A stretch of DNA of 64,000 nucleotides. Source: Lepidurus packardi. Its lineage: Eukaryota > Arthropoda > Branchiopoda > Notostraca > Triopsidae. The stretch spans positions 11,590,790 to 11,654,789 of the forward strand of contig JAKZAN010000002.1 in NCBI GenBank assembly GCA_023053545.1, read 5' to 3'. Positions within the stretch are counted from its first letter, which is position 1, and each line of letters begins with the position of its first letter. The notes under the pieces were generated by a model that did no database searches, was not told the DNA's origin, and was given only the letters and a program-made list of their open reading frames with translations. Shown piece by piece: positions 1 through 11,921 of this stretch. The position numbers and the translations under genes are program-made.

Positions 1-1981
1 GACCTTTTAAAGCCACCATTTCTTTGTCTCTCCAGTCTGGTAACCGTCATCATTAGCCAAAGATACGGGTGAAAGCATTGAGACACGAATTTACCAGCAA
101 TCTTGCTCCGGAAATGATCTTCCCAAGCGTACAATTTGATGGCTCGCATCCCAGCCAAAACCTCGCTCATTACCCGCACTCGCTCGTCTTTGTTCTTCAT
201 TAGCGCTACGCTTAATTGTCCTGCGAAACTCATCATTAGGAAGTTATCCCTAGATATGTCAACTTTTCTCCCTAATACCTATCTTGATTGCTATCCATCT
301 GTTAATGGGAATTAGCAGTATAGCGAATCCCAAGCCAGCCAAAAACGCTAATCCAACTTGCGTATAAAGAAGGTACAACGTTACAGCAACCTAACCAAAA
401 CGCACCTAAATAACCCGGAAAAAATTTGAAAAGATTTATGTACTTGAAAAGGTAAGCTCCAAAATGCGTGGAAACTTGGGCAGAAATTAACTATGCGCTC
501 CGTGTCGGTGCTCATGAAATTAACAATTTCTCCCACGCTAATTGTAGAAAATGGTTAACTAAGAAACAAGAAGTGGATTTTTTTTTTTCACCTAAACTGT
601 GACAAACGTGCGGTAGTCGCTGACAAAGCTCGGTCGTAAACGACGGTCATGAGAGCCCCTCGTAAACGTAATCCCATTTGTGCAACGGCAAAATTAAAAT
701 GAATGTTACAAAGCGCGCCTACGTCGATTTTTTGTTTTGTTTAGGTTCCTATATAATTATGACTGTTCTTTTTTTTACCAATGAAAGAAGCCACCGAAAG
801 CCCTGCAGCACAAATATATCCAAATAGCATTGGCTCGGTTTTATCATCGATAAACTGAACAAGTACGTTAAGCAACAATGGTCCAGCGAAACTTGTAGCG
901 TCGGCCAGAAACCTTAGAATGCCTAACAGCATATATCTGGTGCCAAAATGTGTCCACAAAGCTGCTCAAATAACACATAAATCAAAGAAAAACAGTACAT
1001 AAAGTAAATAGGAGTTGTATTTAATTATGTTTTTGTTTAATTCCTGGTTTTGTTCGTCGCATTTGGCTTACCTTTGGATAAAGAAGGCTTATTTGGAGGG
1101 GGTTGGCTAGACAAGTGAGATTGAATATGAGTCCTGAGTGAGTGGGTGTTAAGCGAAGGAGATAGATCGAAGAGATCATCGGGTGTCCGCAACTTTTGCA
1201 AACTGCCTTTTAGCATGAGTGGGCGAACCCAGGAAAGAAGTAGCCGAGACAAAAACGGCGCCCCTTCTCGAGCAACACCCAAATAGTACGGGTCGTTATC
1301 GAAATTAAATCGACAGTATTGCGCTTCTTGGGGTAAAGGACTAGTCCTTAGAGGTTCAAAAGTGCGCTCAAACTGACTAAAAGTTGTACCACCGTGCGGT
1401 ATCAGAGTGCAGAAATAAAGACTCAGAAATGCGGTCCGCAAACTCGCCGTTACTAATTCAAATACCGCCAAAGAATCGGGTTGTTTCTGATACTGCAATA
1501 CAGCACTTCGTAGGGATATTATATAAGTGGCTAGAATAAGGACTGTGGCTAAAATAGCCGGTCTGGGCCCACGTGAGCTTCGTGAAACTCTGCGTCTCAA
1601 CGCAGCAACATAGAAGAGGTGAAAACACCAGCAACTACTCTCCATAAACGCAGCCAAGTTATCAACCATAAGCACATGACTTAACCCTGTATAATTTATC
1701 ACTGCTAAGGCAACGACTGGAAGTAGAGTTAAATGCAGGGTGCAAAGCAGGCGAACGCCAATGACAGTGAGCTGAGATTTGCTGCGAATTACCCAGTTTG
1801 TTTGTTTGCCAAGATAATACCCCGAAACGAGGGCTAGCAAAAGGCTTGTTGGAAAAAAGAACACCAACTTCGTAAAGCACGGTGTAAAATCCTTTGCGAA
1901 TGTATTCCATGCTGTAAATTTTGGCGTGCCACAGAACTGAGTCCAATCTAACGCATTTGCACTTTGTTTTAGCGATTCCAT
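1..1981 (-). CDS. ABCC10: ABCC10/MRP7-like ABC transporter, N-terminal part (truncated by window edge)
   Basis: This is a multi-pass efflux transporter of the ABC subfamily C; family members export organic anions and drugs across the plasma membrane or lysosome. The start ATG is at 1979-1981. Exon 1 (1072-1981) encodes an N-terminal set of hydrophobic helices (TMD0) followed by the linker that opens TMD1, including SRLLLSWVRPLMLKGSLQKL. Exon 2 (779-961) continues with RYMLLGILRFLADATSFAGP. Further exons at about 605-700 (GLRLRGALMTVVYDRALS), 430-540 (GEIVNFMSTDTERIVNF), 250-400 and 1-235 (NKDERVRVMSEVLAGMRAIK) are joined by good splice sites and are characteristic of the TMD1 cytoplasmic loops of ABCC10. 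Both nucleotide-binding domains lie outside the window. It is divergent from ZFYVE19 with 272 bp between start codons. ABCC10 rather than another ABCC member is my family-memory call. Confidence 0.88.
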
Positions 1982-2253
1982 GTCAGTGCGTTTTCCTTAA
2001 CGGAGACACATAACGCATAAACACAGTACTAATATGTTAAACAAGTAATTTAATTGAAACCTGATTCAAAGTTATGATTCAACAACAATGATCGCTACGA
2101 TCAGCTGGTCTTTATTAGTTGCAAGACTTTTTTCTGCTTGACAACAGTCGCCATCTCTGATTAGTTAGAAAAGAATAGGAATGCCCCAGAACATTGACGC
2201 AACGCTATTAAGCTCCTTTATCGTCGTTAACGTCACGTCGCAGTTTGGGGAAA
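1982..2253. promoter_or_regulatory. Shared head-to-head promoter region, ABCC10 / ZFYVE19
   Basis: Only 272 bp separate the two divergent start codons, so the promoters and both 5' UTRs must lie here. No clear TATA box was seen, which would fit a housekeeping bidirectional promoter. Confidence 0.55.
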
Positions 2254-3518
2254 ATGAGTTGCACGGGGTGCGCCAAGAATTTTGGCATATTTAATAGAGA
2301 AGTAAATCGAAGTTCCATTATACTTATATATTTAAATCTTTTGTTTTTGATAGCTTGGCTGTGAGAATTGCGGATTTGCCTTTTGCGGGAATTGTTTGAG
2401 TCACCAAACACCAAGAGGAAAACCTGTATGTAATGGGTGCTATAAGAAAATAAATGGACTTAGGGAAAAGCCACAACCTGAAATTCCTCTCCATCCAACT
2501 TTAGTGGAAAGGTATCACAAGGCTTCCGGAGAAAAAAAAAATGTCACTTTAATAACTCAATAACTTTGTTAATTATTAGAGAGCTTGAAAAACTGGAAAA
2601 CCCCAATAAACCGCCTATTGTCGTGTATAAACAACCTACTAACAAATTGGATGCATTACGTCGTGGCCTGTCTGTGGAAGACCAAGCGCTCATTGATAGG
2701 TTGGAAAAACTGAAGGAAGAAAGGATGGAAATAGTCAAAACTCCAAGCATTGATGAGATGACAGTCAGGCTAGCTAAGCTGAAAGGCCTTAATCCAGACG
2801 TTTACGTAAAGCCAGCGTCTTTGGTATTACAGTAAAAGAGAAAGTTTGGAAAATGCGTTTTTATGTTGAGTTTTTCTTTCGGGTGCTTAGCCTCGCCCTA
2901 CCCCCCAAAACCCACAGGATTTAATTCAGGAAGCTATGGATGAAATTGCTCTGGAGGGCTATGAAGTTCCTAGCTTGACTGGAGCAAGTACAGAAATCGA
3001 CCAAGATGTGTTCCAAGACGATCTCTCTGACGTTGAGAAATACTTGAAGCAGACCAGACGCCAAGTTGAAGAAGAAACGAAGGCTGCGACGTACAGTCTC
3101 GCGCGGGATAAAGAAATGCAAGAAGGCTTAGCATCTTTGAAACTTAGGCCAAACGCACAGAGTTCTGTCCCCGAACCGTGCTCGGATGATTCGGAAGGAG
3201 ACGAAGATCCCGACCGGATTGTTCGACAAGTTAGATATTCTTTTATATTATTTTTTAGTGTTGGGTTTTTAAACATTATGATTTTAGGTCATGGAGATAG
3301 CAGCCCTAGATCGGAAGCTGGAAGAAAAAGAGATAGAGGATGAAATTGGAGGACCTCCACATATGGAATTACCCTGGTGCGTGTTATGTAATGAAGATGC
3401 CACTCTGCAATGTCCTCAGTGTGATGGCGAATTGTACTGTGTCCGTTGTTTCAAGCAGTCCCACGATGAATTTGAATTGAAGGAACACTTTCCCTTGAAC
3501 TTCAAACCAACAGCTTAA
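2254..3518 (+). CDS. ZFYVE19: ZFYVE19/ANCHR, abscission checkpoint FYVE zinc-finger protein
   Basis: ANCHR helps hold VPS4 at the midbody so that abscission is delayed when chromatin is trapped (NoCut checkpoint). I read five exons: 2254-2301, 2354 to about 2535, about 2573-2823, 2918-3229 and 3288-3518. The start is chosen because MSCTGCAKNFGIFNRE places the first CxxC zinc pair of the FYVE domain at the very N-terminus, as in the family; exon 2 continues with GCENCGFAFCGNC and CNGCYKK. A helical middle (ELEKLENPNKPP, then SIDEMTVRLAKLKGL) resembles the MIT-interacting MIM segments. The C-terminus is a B-box-like zinc finger (CVLCNEDATLQCPQC, then YCVRCF) ending at TAA. The donor of exon 2 lies in an A-rich stretch and is uncertain. 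Otherwise the match to ZFYVE19 architecture is complete. Confidence 0.9.
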
Positions 3519-4374
3519 TACGGGAAATGTAATCAGCTGCTACGTATTTCTTCCCTTCCTTTTAGATCCCCGAAGTCCTTTGCACTGTAAAATAAAATGC
3601 CTGTAAATACATCTTGCTCTTGTCAGAATCCACCAAGTCTTTTTTTGGAGGTCTATTGTAGCCTGTTCGATACCGTAGGCGACATTGTCCCAGCCTTCAT
3701 TCAACCCACTTCCCGCTCCCCATGTTGACTCTGAATAAGCCACTGACAACCAGACCTAAAGCTAACTCAACTTTCCTTTTATAAATGTTTCTTCCCCTCG
3801 TTTACCCCAAAATCCAGAAGCCTAGTACTTAGATTTTTTTTTTCGGGACCATTCCGTCCTAGGCGGAGATTGACTACCGATGAAGGGAGCAGGGCGCCTC
3901 TGACGTCTGACCCAACCAAGGATAGGGGAAAATATAGACACCGGCGTCATTGGAAAAAAAAAAGATGATAATAAAAAAAAGAAGAAGCAAGCGACGGCCA
4001 GAAAGTCTTTGGAGATGCATGTGCATGCGGTGAATTCTTGTTCTTTTACCTGCTCGTAAGTTTAGAAATACACAGAAGAAAGATTGGATACTTTGAGCGC
4101 ATGGCGCTTGCGGACACCAATGGAAAGCACCTGAGCTCCTTTGCGTGGGTGGCTGGACTCTATCTCGCATGGTACCTTGAACAAGACGGTCCAGTACTGC
4201 CCCAAGCAGTCCATTAACGAGACCACTGTTTCGCGATCCGTTGCTTCAACTGTACAGAACCTCAACTCCACGGCAAAATGGCAGGTATAACGCGTGAGAA
4301 AAACAATAACATAGTTTGAACATATCTCCAGTTTTTAAGTGGCAGTCTAATGGGATCTTGTTTGTTGTACAGGG
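3519..4374. other. Intergenic; 3' end of ZFYVE19 and probable 5' UTR exon(s) of GPB5
   Basis: No conserved coding sequence was recognised. An AATAAA at about 3591 may end the ZFYVE19 transcript. A short ORF starts at 4101 on the plus strand and runs to about 4218; it resembles no family known to me and is most likely leader sequence. A polypyrimidine-AG (ending 4372) lies immediately before the GPB5 start codon, so the coding exon is probably preceded by a spliced 5' UTR exon. Confidence 0.45.
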
Positions 4375-4997
4375 ATGAGATTGCAGTTCGCTTTTATGAC
4401 AGGCTTGTTGTTAACTATGCTAGCAGCGATGACCACCAGCACCACGGCCATCATTGAACCTGAAGATCTCATGGAAATTGCGGATCAGGGTGAGAATGGT
4501 AATGCTTTGGCGTGTTTCCGCCGCCGGTACACTTACAAAGTTACCAAGTCCGACGATGAGGGCAATTCGTGCTGGGATTTCGTCAACGTTATGTCTTGCT
4601 GGGGAAGATGCGATTCCCATGAGGTAACTCGATCTTAATCCATTTTTTCGCCCAATTTTTTCTCTTTGGTATTTTGAAACTGAGAGATTTCATTCTAATC
4701 CACACACAAGCGTTTTCTTCCGATTTCTTGACATTGCGATCTTTATTTTGTACTTCGTGTAAATAGATTGGGGACTGGCGGTTCCCGTATAAACGTTCGC
4801 ACCACCCTGTTTGTCAGCACGACAAAGTTCGATTGCGACCGGTACATTTGCGTAATTGCGACCGTGGAGCCTTGCCTGGGACGGACAGGCATGTGGTCAT
4901 AGAAGCGGTCACTTGCCGCTGTGCTATTTGTCGATCTGCCGACACAGCCTGCGAAGGATTGCGATACCGTGGAACTCGTTCCAAGACTATTTCCTAA
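4375..4997 (+). CDS. GPB5: Glycoprotein hormone beta-5 (thyrostimulin-like beta subunit)
   Basis: This secreted cystine-knot subunit pairs with GPA2 to activate an LGR1/TSHR-type leucine-rich-repeat GPCR; in arthropods the dimer is linked to ion and water balance. There are two exons: 4375-4623 and 4767-4997, in phase, giving 159 aa. A hydrophobic signal peptide (residues about 1-26) is followed by ACFRRRYTYKVT, then SCWDFVNVMSCWGRCDSHE. Across the splice the sequence continues IGDWRFPYKRSHHPVC, and the exon closes with TCRCAICRSADTACEG. Ten cysteines are in the beta-5 spacing and the CWGRCDS motif is diagnostic. It lies tail to tail with GPA2, 1.07 kb away. An alternative start at 4396 would shorten the signal peptide only. 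Confidence 0.96.
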
Positions 4998-6072
4998 TAT
5001 GCAATTTATAGCGTGAACTCGGCTTAGACTGATGACGTGTGTCATCCCAAACCTTCCTTTCCAATTTTAGGATTATTTAAGAGCCATTTAAAAGAGCCAT
5101 TTAAAAGTAGACAAAATAAAACTATTCAGAGTATTAACTTATTATATACTTCAGATACCTTGGTCTTGTTAACATAATTTATCTCCCTTATATGCTTATA
5201 TCCCTTATCGAACCCTTCTCTTGCTCTGTGTCCATTGCTCGGCAAGTGTACTGTATACAGCTTCGCAAACATGCATTGTTATAGTTTCAGAATTATCTAT
5301 GGCTACTCTGTGAGCTCGGTGCCCCTTGTGCTCACGGAAAACTGAAGTCGAAAGCTAATAAAATACAGATTTTCTTTATAAACTCTTCGGAATGCAAAAC
5401 TTATTAAACATGAAAAATAAAAATGGAGTTTAGTAACTTCGAGAAAACTTTGTTCCTTTCCTTTAAGTCGGTATCAGCTTGATTGCAAATGAGTCTGATG
5501 ACCAGAGATGGAAAAGATCGCAACTTCGTGTTGAAGATATGAATCGCCTTCCGCTGGTTATACCGCCACTTGAACAAGTAATCTTTAGAGAATATAAATC
5601 CCAAGCGGAGATTCGTTAGTTGGTTTGACTCTCTATTGTATTCTCTCTCTTTGACCATACCACTTTCGATGCGCATAAGTATTCTCCGTTTAACGGCGCA
5701 AGACTTTGATATCACTTGAAATGTATATACCATACACATATTACAACTGTAGCGCTTCACAACATGCTGATTTTCATTCAAAGAGAGAATACATCGTCAC
5801 TTTAGTGAAAAATTGTCGAAAATAGGCTGTAAATGAAGTCATAGAACGTAACATACTTTAAATTGCAGGGGCAAGATGAGAAAAGGCTGAGTTTTAAAGA
5901 TAAAAAATCGTCTTTGTTGTCTAAATGTAAAAGACAGAACTCGGGGAAAAAATACGAAATCCTTGATGGTAACGGAGTGGCATTATCTGTACAGAATCTC
6001 TCTGGGTCGGTTGCGTGAGCATTGCAGAGAGCCACAGAACTCTGAGAGAAACCACTCTGAAGTAATGAGCCA
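4998..6072. other. Intergenic between convergent GPB5 and GPA2
   Basis: This holds the two 3' UTRs. AATAAA-type signals occur on the plus strand near 5112 and 5356. No conserved protein was recognised; a 125-codon minus-strand ORF at 5404-5781 shows no family features. Confidence 0.5.
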
Positions 6073-7910
6073 TTAGTCCTTTTTGCAGTGGAAACAGGAG
6101 CAGGAACGCGCCGACTTAAAAATCAAGTCTCGAGGCCCATCAACACACATGACTCGAACGGATACCTGCAAAAACACAAAAATTGTCTATTAGAACACTA
6201 AGCATTTTCCTAGGTGTCAATTTCCGAGGACAGCACACCCAGCACAAATTGCCTATTAAGCCCCGATCGCTTTCTTTAACCCAGTCATGATTTTTTTCTC
6301 ATTTACTAGCAGTAGGAGCTCCACAAAAAAATTGGGAAGTCTGGGATATATGACGATCACACCCTATTGCTCTATAATTAACAGCGTCCAGGAAAGGCGC
6401 GTAACTTCAAGAGTATACATATACACATCCCTTTTGTGTCTAAATGCGTCACAATAAAAAGAGGAAGACAAAACAATTGGACCCGTATAACTTACATCTT
6501 CTGTTTCCATGATGTTGCAACACTGGCCAACCGACGTAATTAATTGCGAGGGATTTTTCGTCACGGCTTCAGTTGACGAAGGAATAGACCAAGACTCGCA
6601 AAATCCACGACATGCGTTGGTGGTGAGGGTAAACTCAACGCAATCTGGAATCCGTACGCGTCTAGTGTGGCCTGCAAGTAAAACAAAGAGTCGAATAGCC
6701 GAGGTGAACATTTTTCGGAATGAAAGTTGACTAAAAGCCAGTCGAGGCAGGAAACACGTCACATCCGACGGTTGTTCTACTGATTTAAGTTGTTAACTAA
6801 GGCCTGTCCTCAGTTCACGTACTGAACGAGTTAAGTCGTGAGTCTTAGCGTGCAATCAAATGTTGCTTGGGCTTTTTAAAGTTATTGAATTTGATTGGTC
6901 TAATCCCTTTGCTTGAAGACAAGTTTTCAACTTCTTTTTCACTTTTAGCTACTGGACGAGAGAAAGAGTTATAACTTTCCAACTCAAGCTTGCGGGGAAA
7001 GCTTTTAGAATGACGCACACGGATTTTAAAACGGAAGGGTCCGGCCAACCAACGTAACAGTTATAGTCAATAGAATGTTTTAACTCCAGAATCGACATCC
7101 TAAACCCGGATAGTTTTGCCACAGTGGATACACCGAGTTAGGGCTTAAAGGAGCGGAAAGTAATTATTGGACTAGTCATAAAGTCAATTAGATTTACTAC
7201 ACACACATACCAAACAAAGCCATTGAGATTCCTTTTTTGCTGTGATGCTAGGACCGCACGTGTTCAATTTCCCACGAACTTGTGTAGCCCTATCCTATTT
7301 ACACGGCTATTGAGTGGAGCAAAGGAGAGGTCTATGGCATTATGGTGGTCCGCAGCAAAAGATTACAGAAATCAGGGAGACAAAATAACAAATTTGACAT
7401 ACGACCTGCCATTGCGGAAAAGATTGAATAGATTGGAAAGCCTTGAAACTCAAAGGCTAAGTCCAACTAACACTGCCCGAAAAGCCATAACAAGAAGTTT
7501 GAATAATGAAATGGTCGGCAAACTTTCCCATCGACAAGTCCCAGGTTTACTTTTACGAACAAGGAAAAAACGTTAAAAAAAAGCTAAATCACTATGTGGG
7601 AAACCAAAGCGCTTTGCACAGAAAAAACGGCCTTGCTATGGTGATTTATGTGACCGACAAAACTGTATATCAAACGCACGCAACGTAAGCCACGTTACGT
7701 TACAGGGTCGGAGCAATCAATGGCCGGTAACAGGTGCTAAAACCGAGACTTACCCACTTTGTGACAGCCAGGTTTTTCCCACACTTGTCGTCCTGTTGTA
7801 GTACCCCCCAAAGTAGGCTGCTCCATTACCATCGACATTGTGGGTAACAGGCCTACGTCCAGAAGTAGAATAGCGACAGTAATAACGACGACGCATCGGG
7901 TAGTTTTCAT
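6073..7910 (-). CDS. GPA2: Glycoprotein hormone alpha-2 (thyrostimulin-like alpha subunit)
   Basis: GPA2 is the alpha subunit of the ancestral bilaterian glycoprotein hormone and acts as a secreted heterodimer with GPB5. Three exons on the minus strand (7910-7754, 6671-6496, 6165-6073) join in phase to 141 aa. Exon 1 supplies the signal peptide and KPGCHKV. Exon 2 reads GHTRRVRIPDCVEFTLTTNA, then CRGFCESWSIPS and SVGQCCNIMETED. Exon 3 gives VRVMCVDGPRDLIFKS and ends CSCFHCKKD-stop. The ten mature cysteines, including the adjacent pair and the CSCxxC end, match the family exactly. Intron 1 is 1082 bp, long for this neighbourhood; it contains unassigned plus-strand ORFs (7223-7688). A minus-strand GTAAG donor at about 8604 may belong to an upstream 5' UTR exon. 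Confidence 0.96.
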
Positions 7911-9512
7911 GGCGTTTCAAAGCTTGTTAGCACTCCAAAGGCAACGAAAACCATATTTTATTAAATTACTGTGTAAAAGCTAGAGTCGTATGAATCAATA
8001 ACAGCATTACAAAGCAGACACAATTATTCGACCCTCTGGAACGTTAACTTTACAAACGGGCTCTAACCTCAAACAAACCTGAACTGAACCCGTCCAGCGG
8101 GTACAAAGATGAGCATCAACAAGGTACACAAGAACCACTTAATCCAGCTCGGCCACTTCATGCCCTAAACTTCATCTCTCAGTGAAAAGATAACTCGAAA
8201 TTGGCCAACGGAAAACCACGAAGTAAAAAATTTATAGTTTTCATTCAAATGCAAATTTATCACCTACGCAAGTTGAACGACGTTTAAAGAAAAGTTTATT
8301 TACATAATGTCCCCTTAGGCGACCCTCAAAACAGCGCTTTCAACGGATTCCGAGGGATTTATATGAAAACCTAAGGTTAAAAGGAGCTTTTCATCAAAGC
8401 CCAATAGGCAAGAGATAAGGCCAGGGATCACGTACCTTACCGCATTTGAATATCTATAACCTTAGCGCTTCATGAGCACATTGAAAACCCAACATTCAGA
8501 CGAAATCCCACACGAATAAAATACGCGGACGCAATGCACTCGCTTAATTTTTAGGATGGAAAAAAGCATGTTACAGTTAACTAATTTGCAATGGGAGATG
8601 TCTTACCGAAGAAAACAATTGAAGAGCGAATATGAAGCCAGCCACGATCACACTGGGAAGTAGGTGGAAGTTTGATGGTGCCACAAGAAGTAAACTCCAG
8701 TTCTGGGGGACTCGGAAGAGCTTCATAGTAAGCGCATGTCTTCTGACATAGGCACTAAGGACACCCCCTCCATAAAAACTAGACAATGAACACGTAAAGC
8801 GTAAACAACACTTAGAGGCCGAGGGAAAAAAGTAACCCCTTAATAATACAGAATAACCTGCTGTACACGCCGTTGCGGCAAATGCCTTTACTATCAACAC
8901 ATTACAAAAGTATCTCACAATCAGTGAGTATCACACAGAATCTATGGAAAGAACACAACGACCACAGCATTTAGGTTTACAAAAAGTACGTAAACCTAAG
9001 TGTGATTACGAATTATGAAGTGCTACGGGGAAAAAATACAAAACGCGTCGCACATCCCTGCTTGATTTGCAACAGAAAGTCATTGCGACTTACTGGCATA
9101 TCACAAAATATCGAGCATGAATATGTCTCCGTAAGGACTTTAACAAGCTTACTTAACCGAACTAGACAAAGAAGACATTAAGACGTCAATTGAAGACCTG
9201 AATACAAGAGAGCGCTAGAAACAGAAAGACTAAGACTTAACGTGTCCACAGCGTAGTGACAACGGAGGTAGTATACCTTTCTTTCTTTTTACTCGAAAAG
9301 AATAAAGAAACATTTACCATGTGAGGGATATTTGGACATTTATAGATACACTCACGTAGTAATGTCTGCGAAAAAAAGAAGTGCAATTTCACGCCTGGAG
9401 TACGTGTACCACTCCTGACTAGAATGCATCAAATAAACCCGACCGGCCACCAAGTCGGTCACGACTTCACGGAATGATCCACGAATTCCCTAAAGTTGGA
9501 GTATATAGTGGC
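7911..9512. other. Intergenic, GPA2 upstream region / ABHD12 downstream region
   Basis: No conserved gene was recognised. On the minus strand 8161-8076 a 29-codon ORF reads like a signal peptide (WIKWFLCTLLMLIFVPAG) and is followed by a possible donor. On the minus strand 8918-8604 an open frame ends at a GTAAGAC donor. Either could be an upstream exon of GPA2, but neither can be tied to it in phase. Confidence 0.35.
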
Positions 9513-11211
9513 TTAGTCCACGTAAATATTTCCATTCGCATACTTGACAATGAGAGGAAGTTCTGGCGCTTTGCATATAGATTTGTGGCCGTAGTTGTGC
9601 TTCGCTTCGAATTCAATGAAGCGAACAGGTTGAGCGTGTGGTGATCTTCCTTGTAAGGCAGCATGGTATAGCTATTTTTGCGTGGATTTTTTAAGGTACA
9701 CCCACAAGAAATCCAGTATTTGAGGGCGTTTCAAAGGATGGATAAAAGCGCATCAAAGTTGTTACCTTTTTCCCCAGTTGAATTGGAATGACTGCATCAT
9801 CTTCTGCATGCAAGATAAGAATAGGGCAGTCAATTTGCGTCACATGGATGTCGCTTTCGAAGGCTAAATTGTTGGCCGAAAGTGGCGCGGTGAAAAACCA
9901 GTCGAACGCCGGCATGAAACGGAAAAACTGCACGAACAAAAGTAACCCATCAGTGTAAACAGTAAAGCGTCTCAAGTGATTCACATTTACATAAGTCAAC
10001 GGATGGTTCCGAACTTCATCGCCCAAATTGTTGAACGGAGCTTCCAAGATCAGCCCTTTAGGACAACGGCCTGCTTGGCACAACTCGGAAACGGTACGGC
10101 TCGCAACCCTAACTGATTTGGTATAGCAAAACTTTGTTAGAATCAGGACTCCTTACCCTGTGCCAAGGGAATGTCCCCATACTATGAGCGGAGAGTTGGA
10201 AGCTCTTGCTTGCACGTATTTAAAAACTGTGAGGGCATCTTGAATCACGCCGTCCTCCGTCATCAAAACTTGTGATGAATCAGCGTAACCTAAATGTTAC
10301 CATTACTGGAAACTGCACGACATTCCAGCGTATTACCTCGGTAGTCGAAGGCAAATATATGGTAATCCAAATTTCTTAAGATCGTGTACAGATCTAATCT
10401 ATGTTGATTAACTCGGGATCCTGAGTTACCATGTAAATAGATAAATATGGGATAGCCTTTTTCTAAAGCTTGGTCAAATAACTCGGGCTTGGAGCCTTCG
10501 TTTTCAACTTGGTCCTCTACGTCTTTCATGAGAGATTTCGGTAATACATGCCTAAAGACCGGTTCAAATTATCTATAAATCTACAATTTCAATGAAAACT
10601 TGTTAAGCAAATCTTTACCAGACACCGACTGAAACTCCCGGTTCTGTTTCCAAGTATATATTTCTGGTAGCTAACATACCTTCCGTGTACGGTCTCGCAA
10701 AATCGACACCTTTGGGCCATCGGACTAGTTACAATCATGATTAAGGGCTTGTGACTGGTGCAACTAAACGAAAGACATTACGAAATGGCAGAAAAACAAG
10801 ATGTCTCTGGATGGCAGGGCTGTAGCGATAAACGAGAGGTAAAACACCGTAGATAAGAAACACAGCAAGGCCTAGGCACCGCATCAGGAAAAGAAAAGTT
10901 CTGTTGAAATGGCAAATATCGATTAGTTTTTGGTCAAAATCTTTCGTCTCCTGAGAGACATACAGCTATGAGCTATAGAAGAAAAACGGTTTTGTGGCCT
11001 GTGATTTACCGCTTTATGGAACGAATCCGGAAATACGGTAGCATGGCATACACGTCCCGATCAAAGCAAGTTGATTAAACTGTGCCAATATGAGAAGGAC
11101 GACTAAACCAAAGAGCAAAAGTGTCGTTTTACGGACAGAACAAAAACATAAATTTTTGCTTGCAACATGCTTTACTCCCAGCCCAGCCAGTATTTTGCGC
11201 CACAAATACAA
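9513..11211 (-). CDS. ABHD12: ABHD12-type lysophosphatidylserine lipase
   Basis: ABHD12 enzymes are integral membrane alpha/beta hydrolases that hydrolyse lysophosphatidylserine and related lipids, facing the ER lumen or outside. Minus-strand exons recognised: about 10622-10730 (VDFARPYTEG, then NIYLETEPGVSVGVW), about 10300-10550 (PIFIYLHGNSGSR and DYHIFAFDYRG), about 10157-10287 (nucleophile elbow GHSLGTG, catalytic Ser codon 10168-10170), about 9704-10083 (LILEAPFNNLGDEVRNHP, PAFDWFF, CPILILHAEDDAVIP with the acid Asp) and 9513 to about 9655 (catalytic His in HNYGHKSICKAPELP). The stop is at 9513-9515. The 11014-11211 block contains a hydrophobic helix (TLLLFGLVVLLILAQ) that could be the N-terminal membrane anchor, but I could not splice it in phase, so the N-terminus and true start are unresolved. 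Confidence 0.9.
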
Positions 11212-11921
11212 TCATCCATTCCTATTATAGTTTTCTAATGAACAATCTGTTTGAAGTAAACACTAATGAATTAAACTTTATCAACACCTTTCCTTGGAGA
11301 TTACACGCGTCCCGAGAGATCAAAAAGATCAACGACAACACTAAGGTTAAAATCTTGACTTTGTACCGTAAGCTTACAAACTTCTCATGCTAATGTCCAA
11401 GGGTCGATTAAGTATGTAGAGTCGGTAGCTTTTTTTTTTTTTTTAGAAAAATCAATGAAGGGTACGACACACAAAAAATAATTCCTACCTTCGTAAATAT
11501 AATAGGGATCTGCGATTTAAGAGCAAGAGGTGAAGCACAAGCATTACGTGCGAATTCTGCATCTTGCGAAGCACTTTGTAAGCTATTGTGAATTGCATAA
11601 CAAGCATAAAGTGTTAGTACTAATGAACGATACCTTTAATTAATTTGTTAGCAAAAATACACTTGTTTTTATTATTGTTATCTACTGCAACAAAAACAGA
11701 ACTGACAGACAGTACAGCACAATTCTTTTGTTTGTTAAACCTTTTGGACCTCAATGAATTCTTAGGACAAGTAGTCAATAGGTGGCCGCACTTGTCAAGT
11801 AAGGCGTAATATGGTTACGTCGCATATTTATTTACGCCAAAGTTAATTTAAAGTGTAAAAAACAGTGGTTATAAAGGTTTTGGTAAACGTTCTTATAATG
11901 TCTTACGCAGTGTCACCAACA
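11212..11921. promoter_or_regulatory. Upstream region shared by ABHD12 (minus) and MAX (plus)
   Basis: Divergent genes flank this stretch. A minus-strand donor-like GTAGG near 11492 ends a short open frame that could be a missing ABHD12 N-terminal exon. A poly-T/A tract lies near 11431. No TATA box was chosen with confidence. Confidence 0.35.

Noticed and set aside
5404..5781. 125-codon minus-strand ORF between GPB5 and GPA2
   Set aside because: Lies in the region expected to be 3' UTRs and shows no domain or signal peptide.
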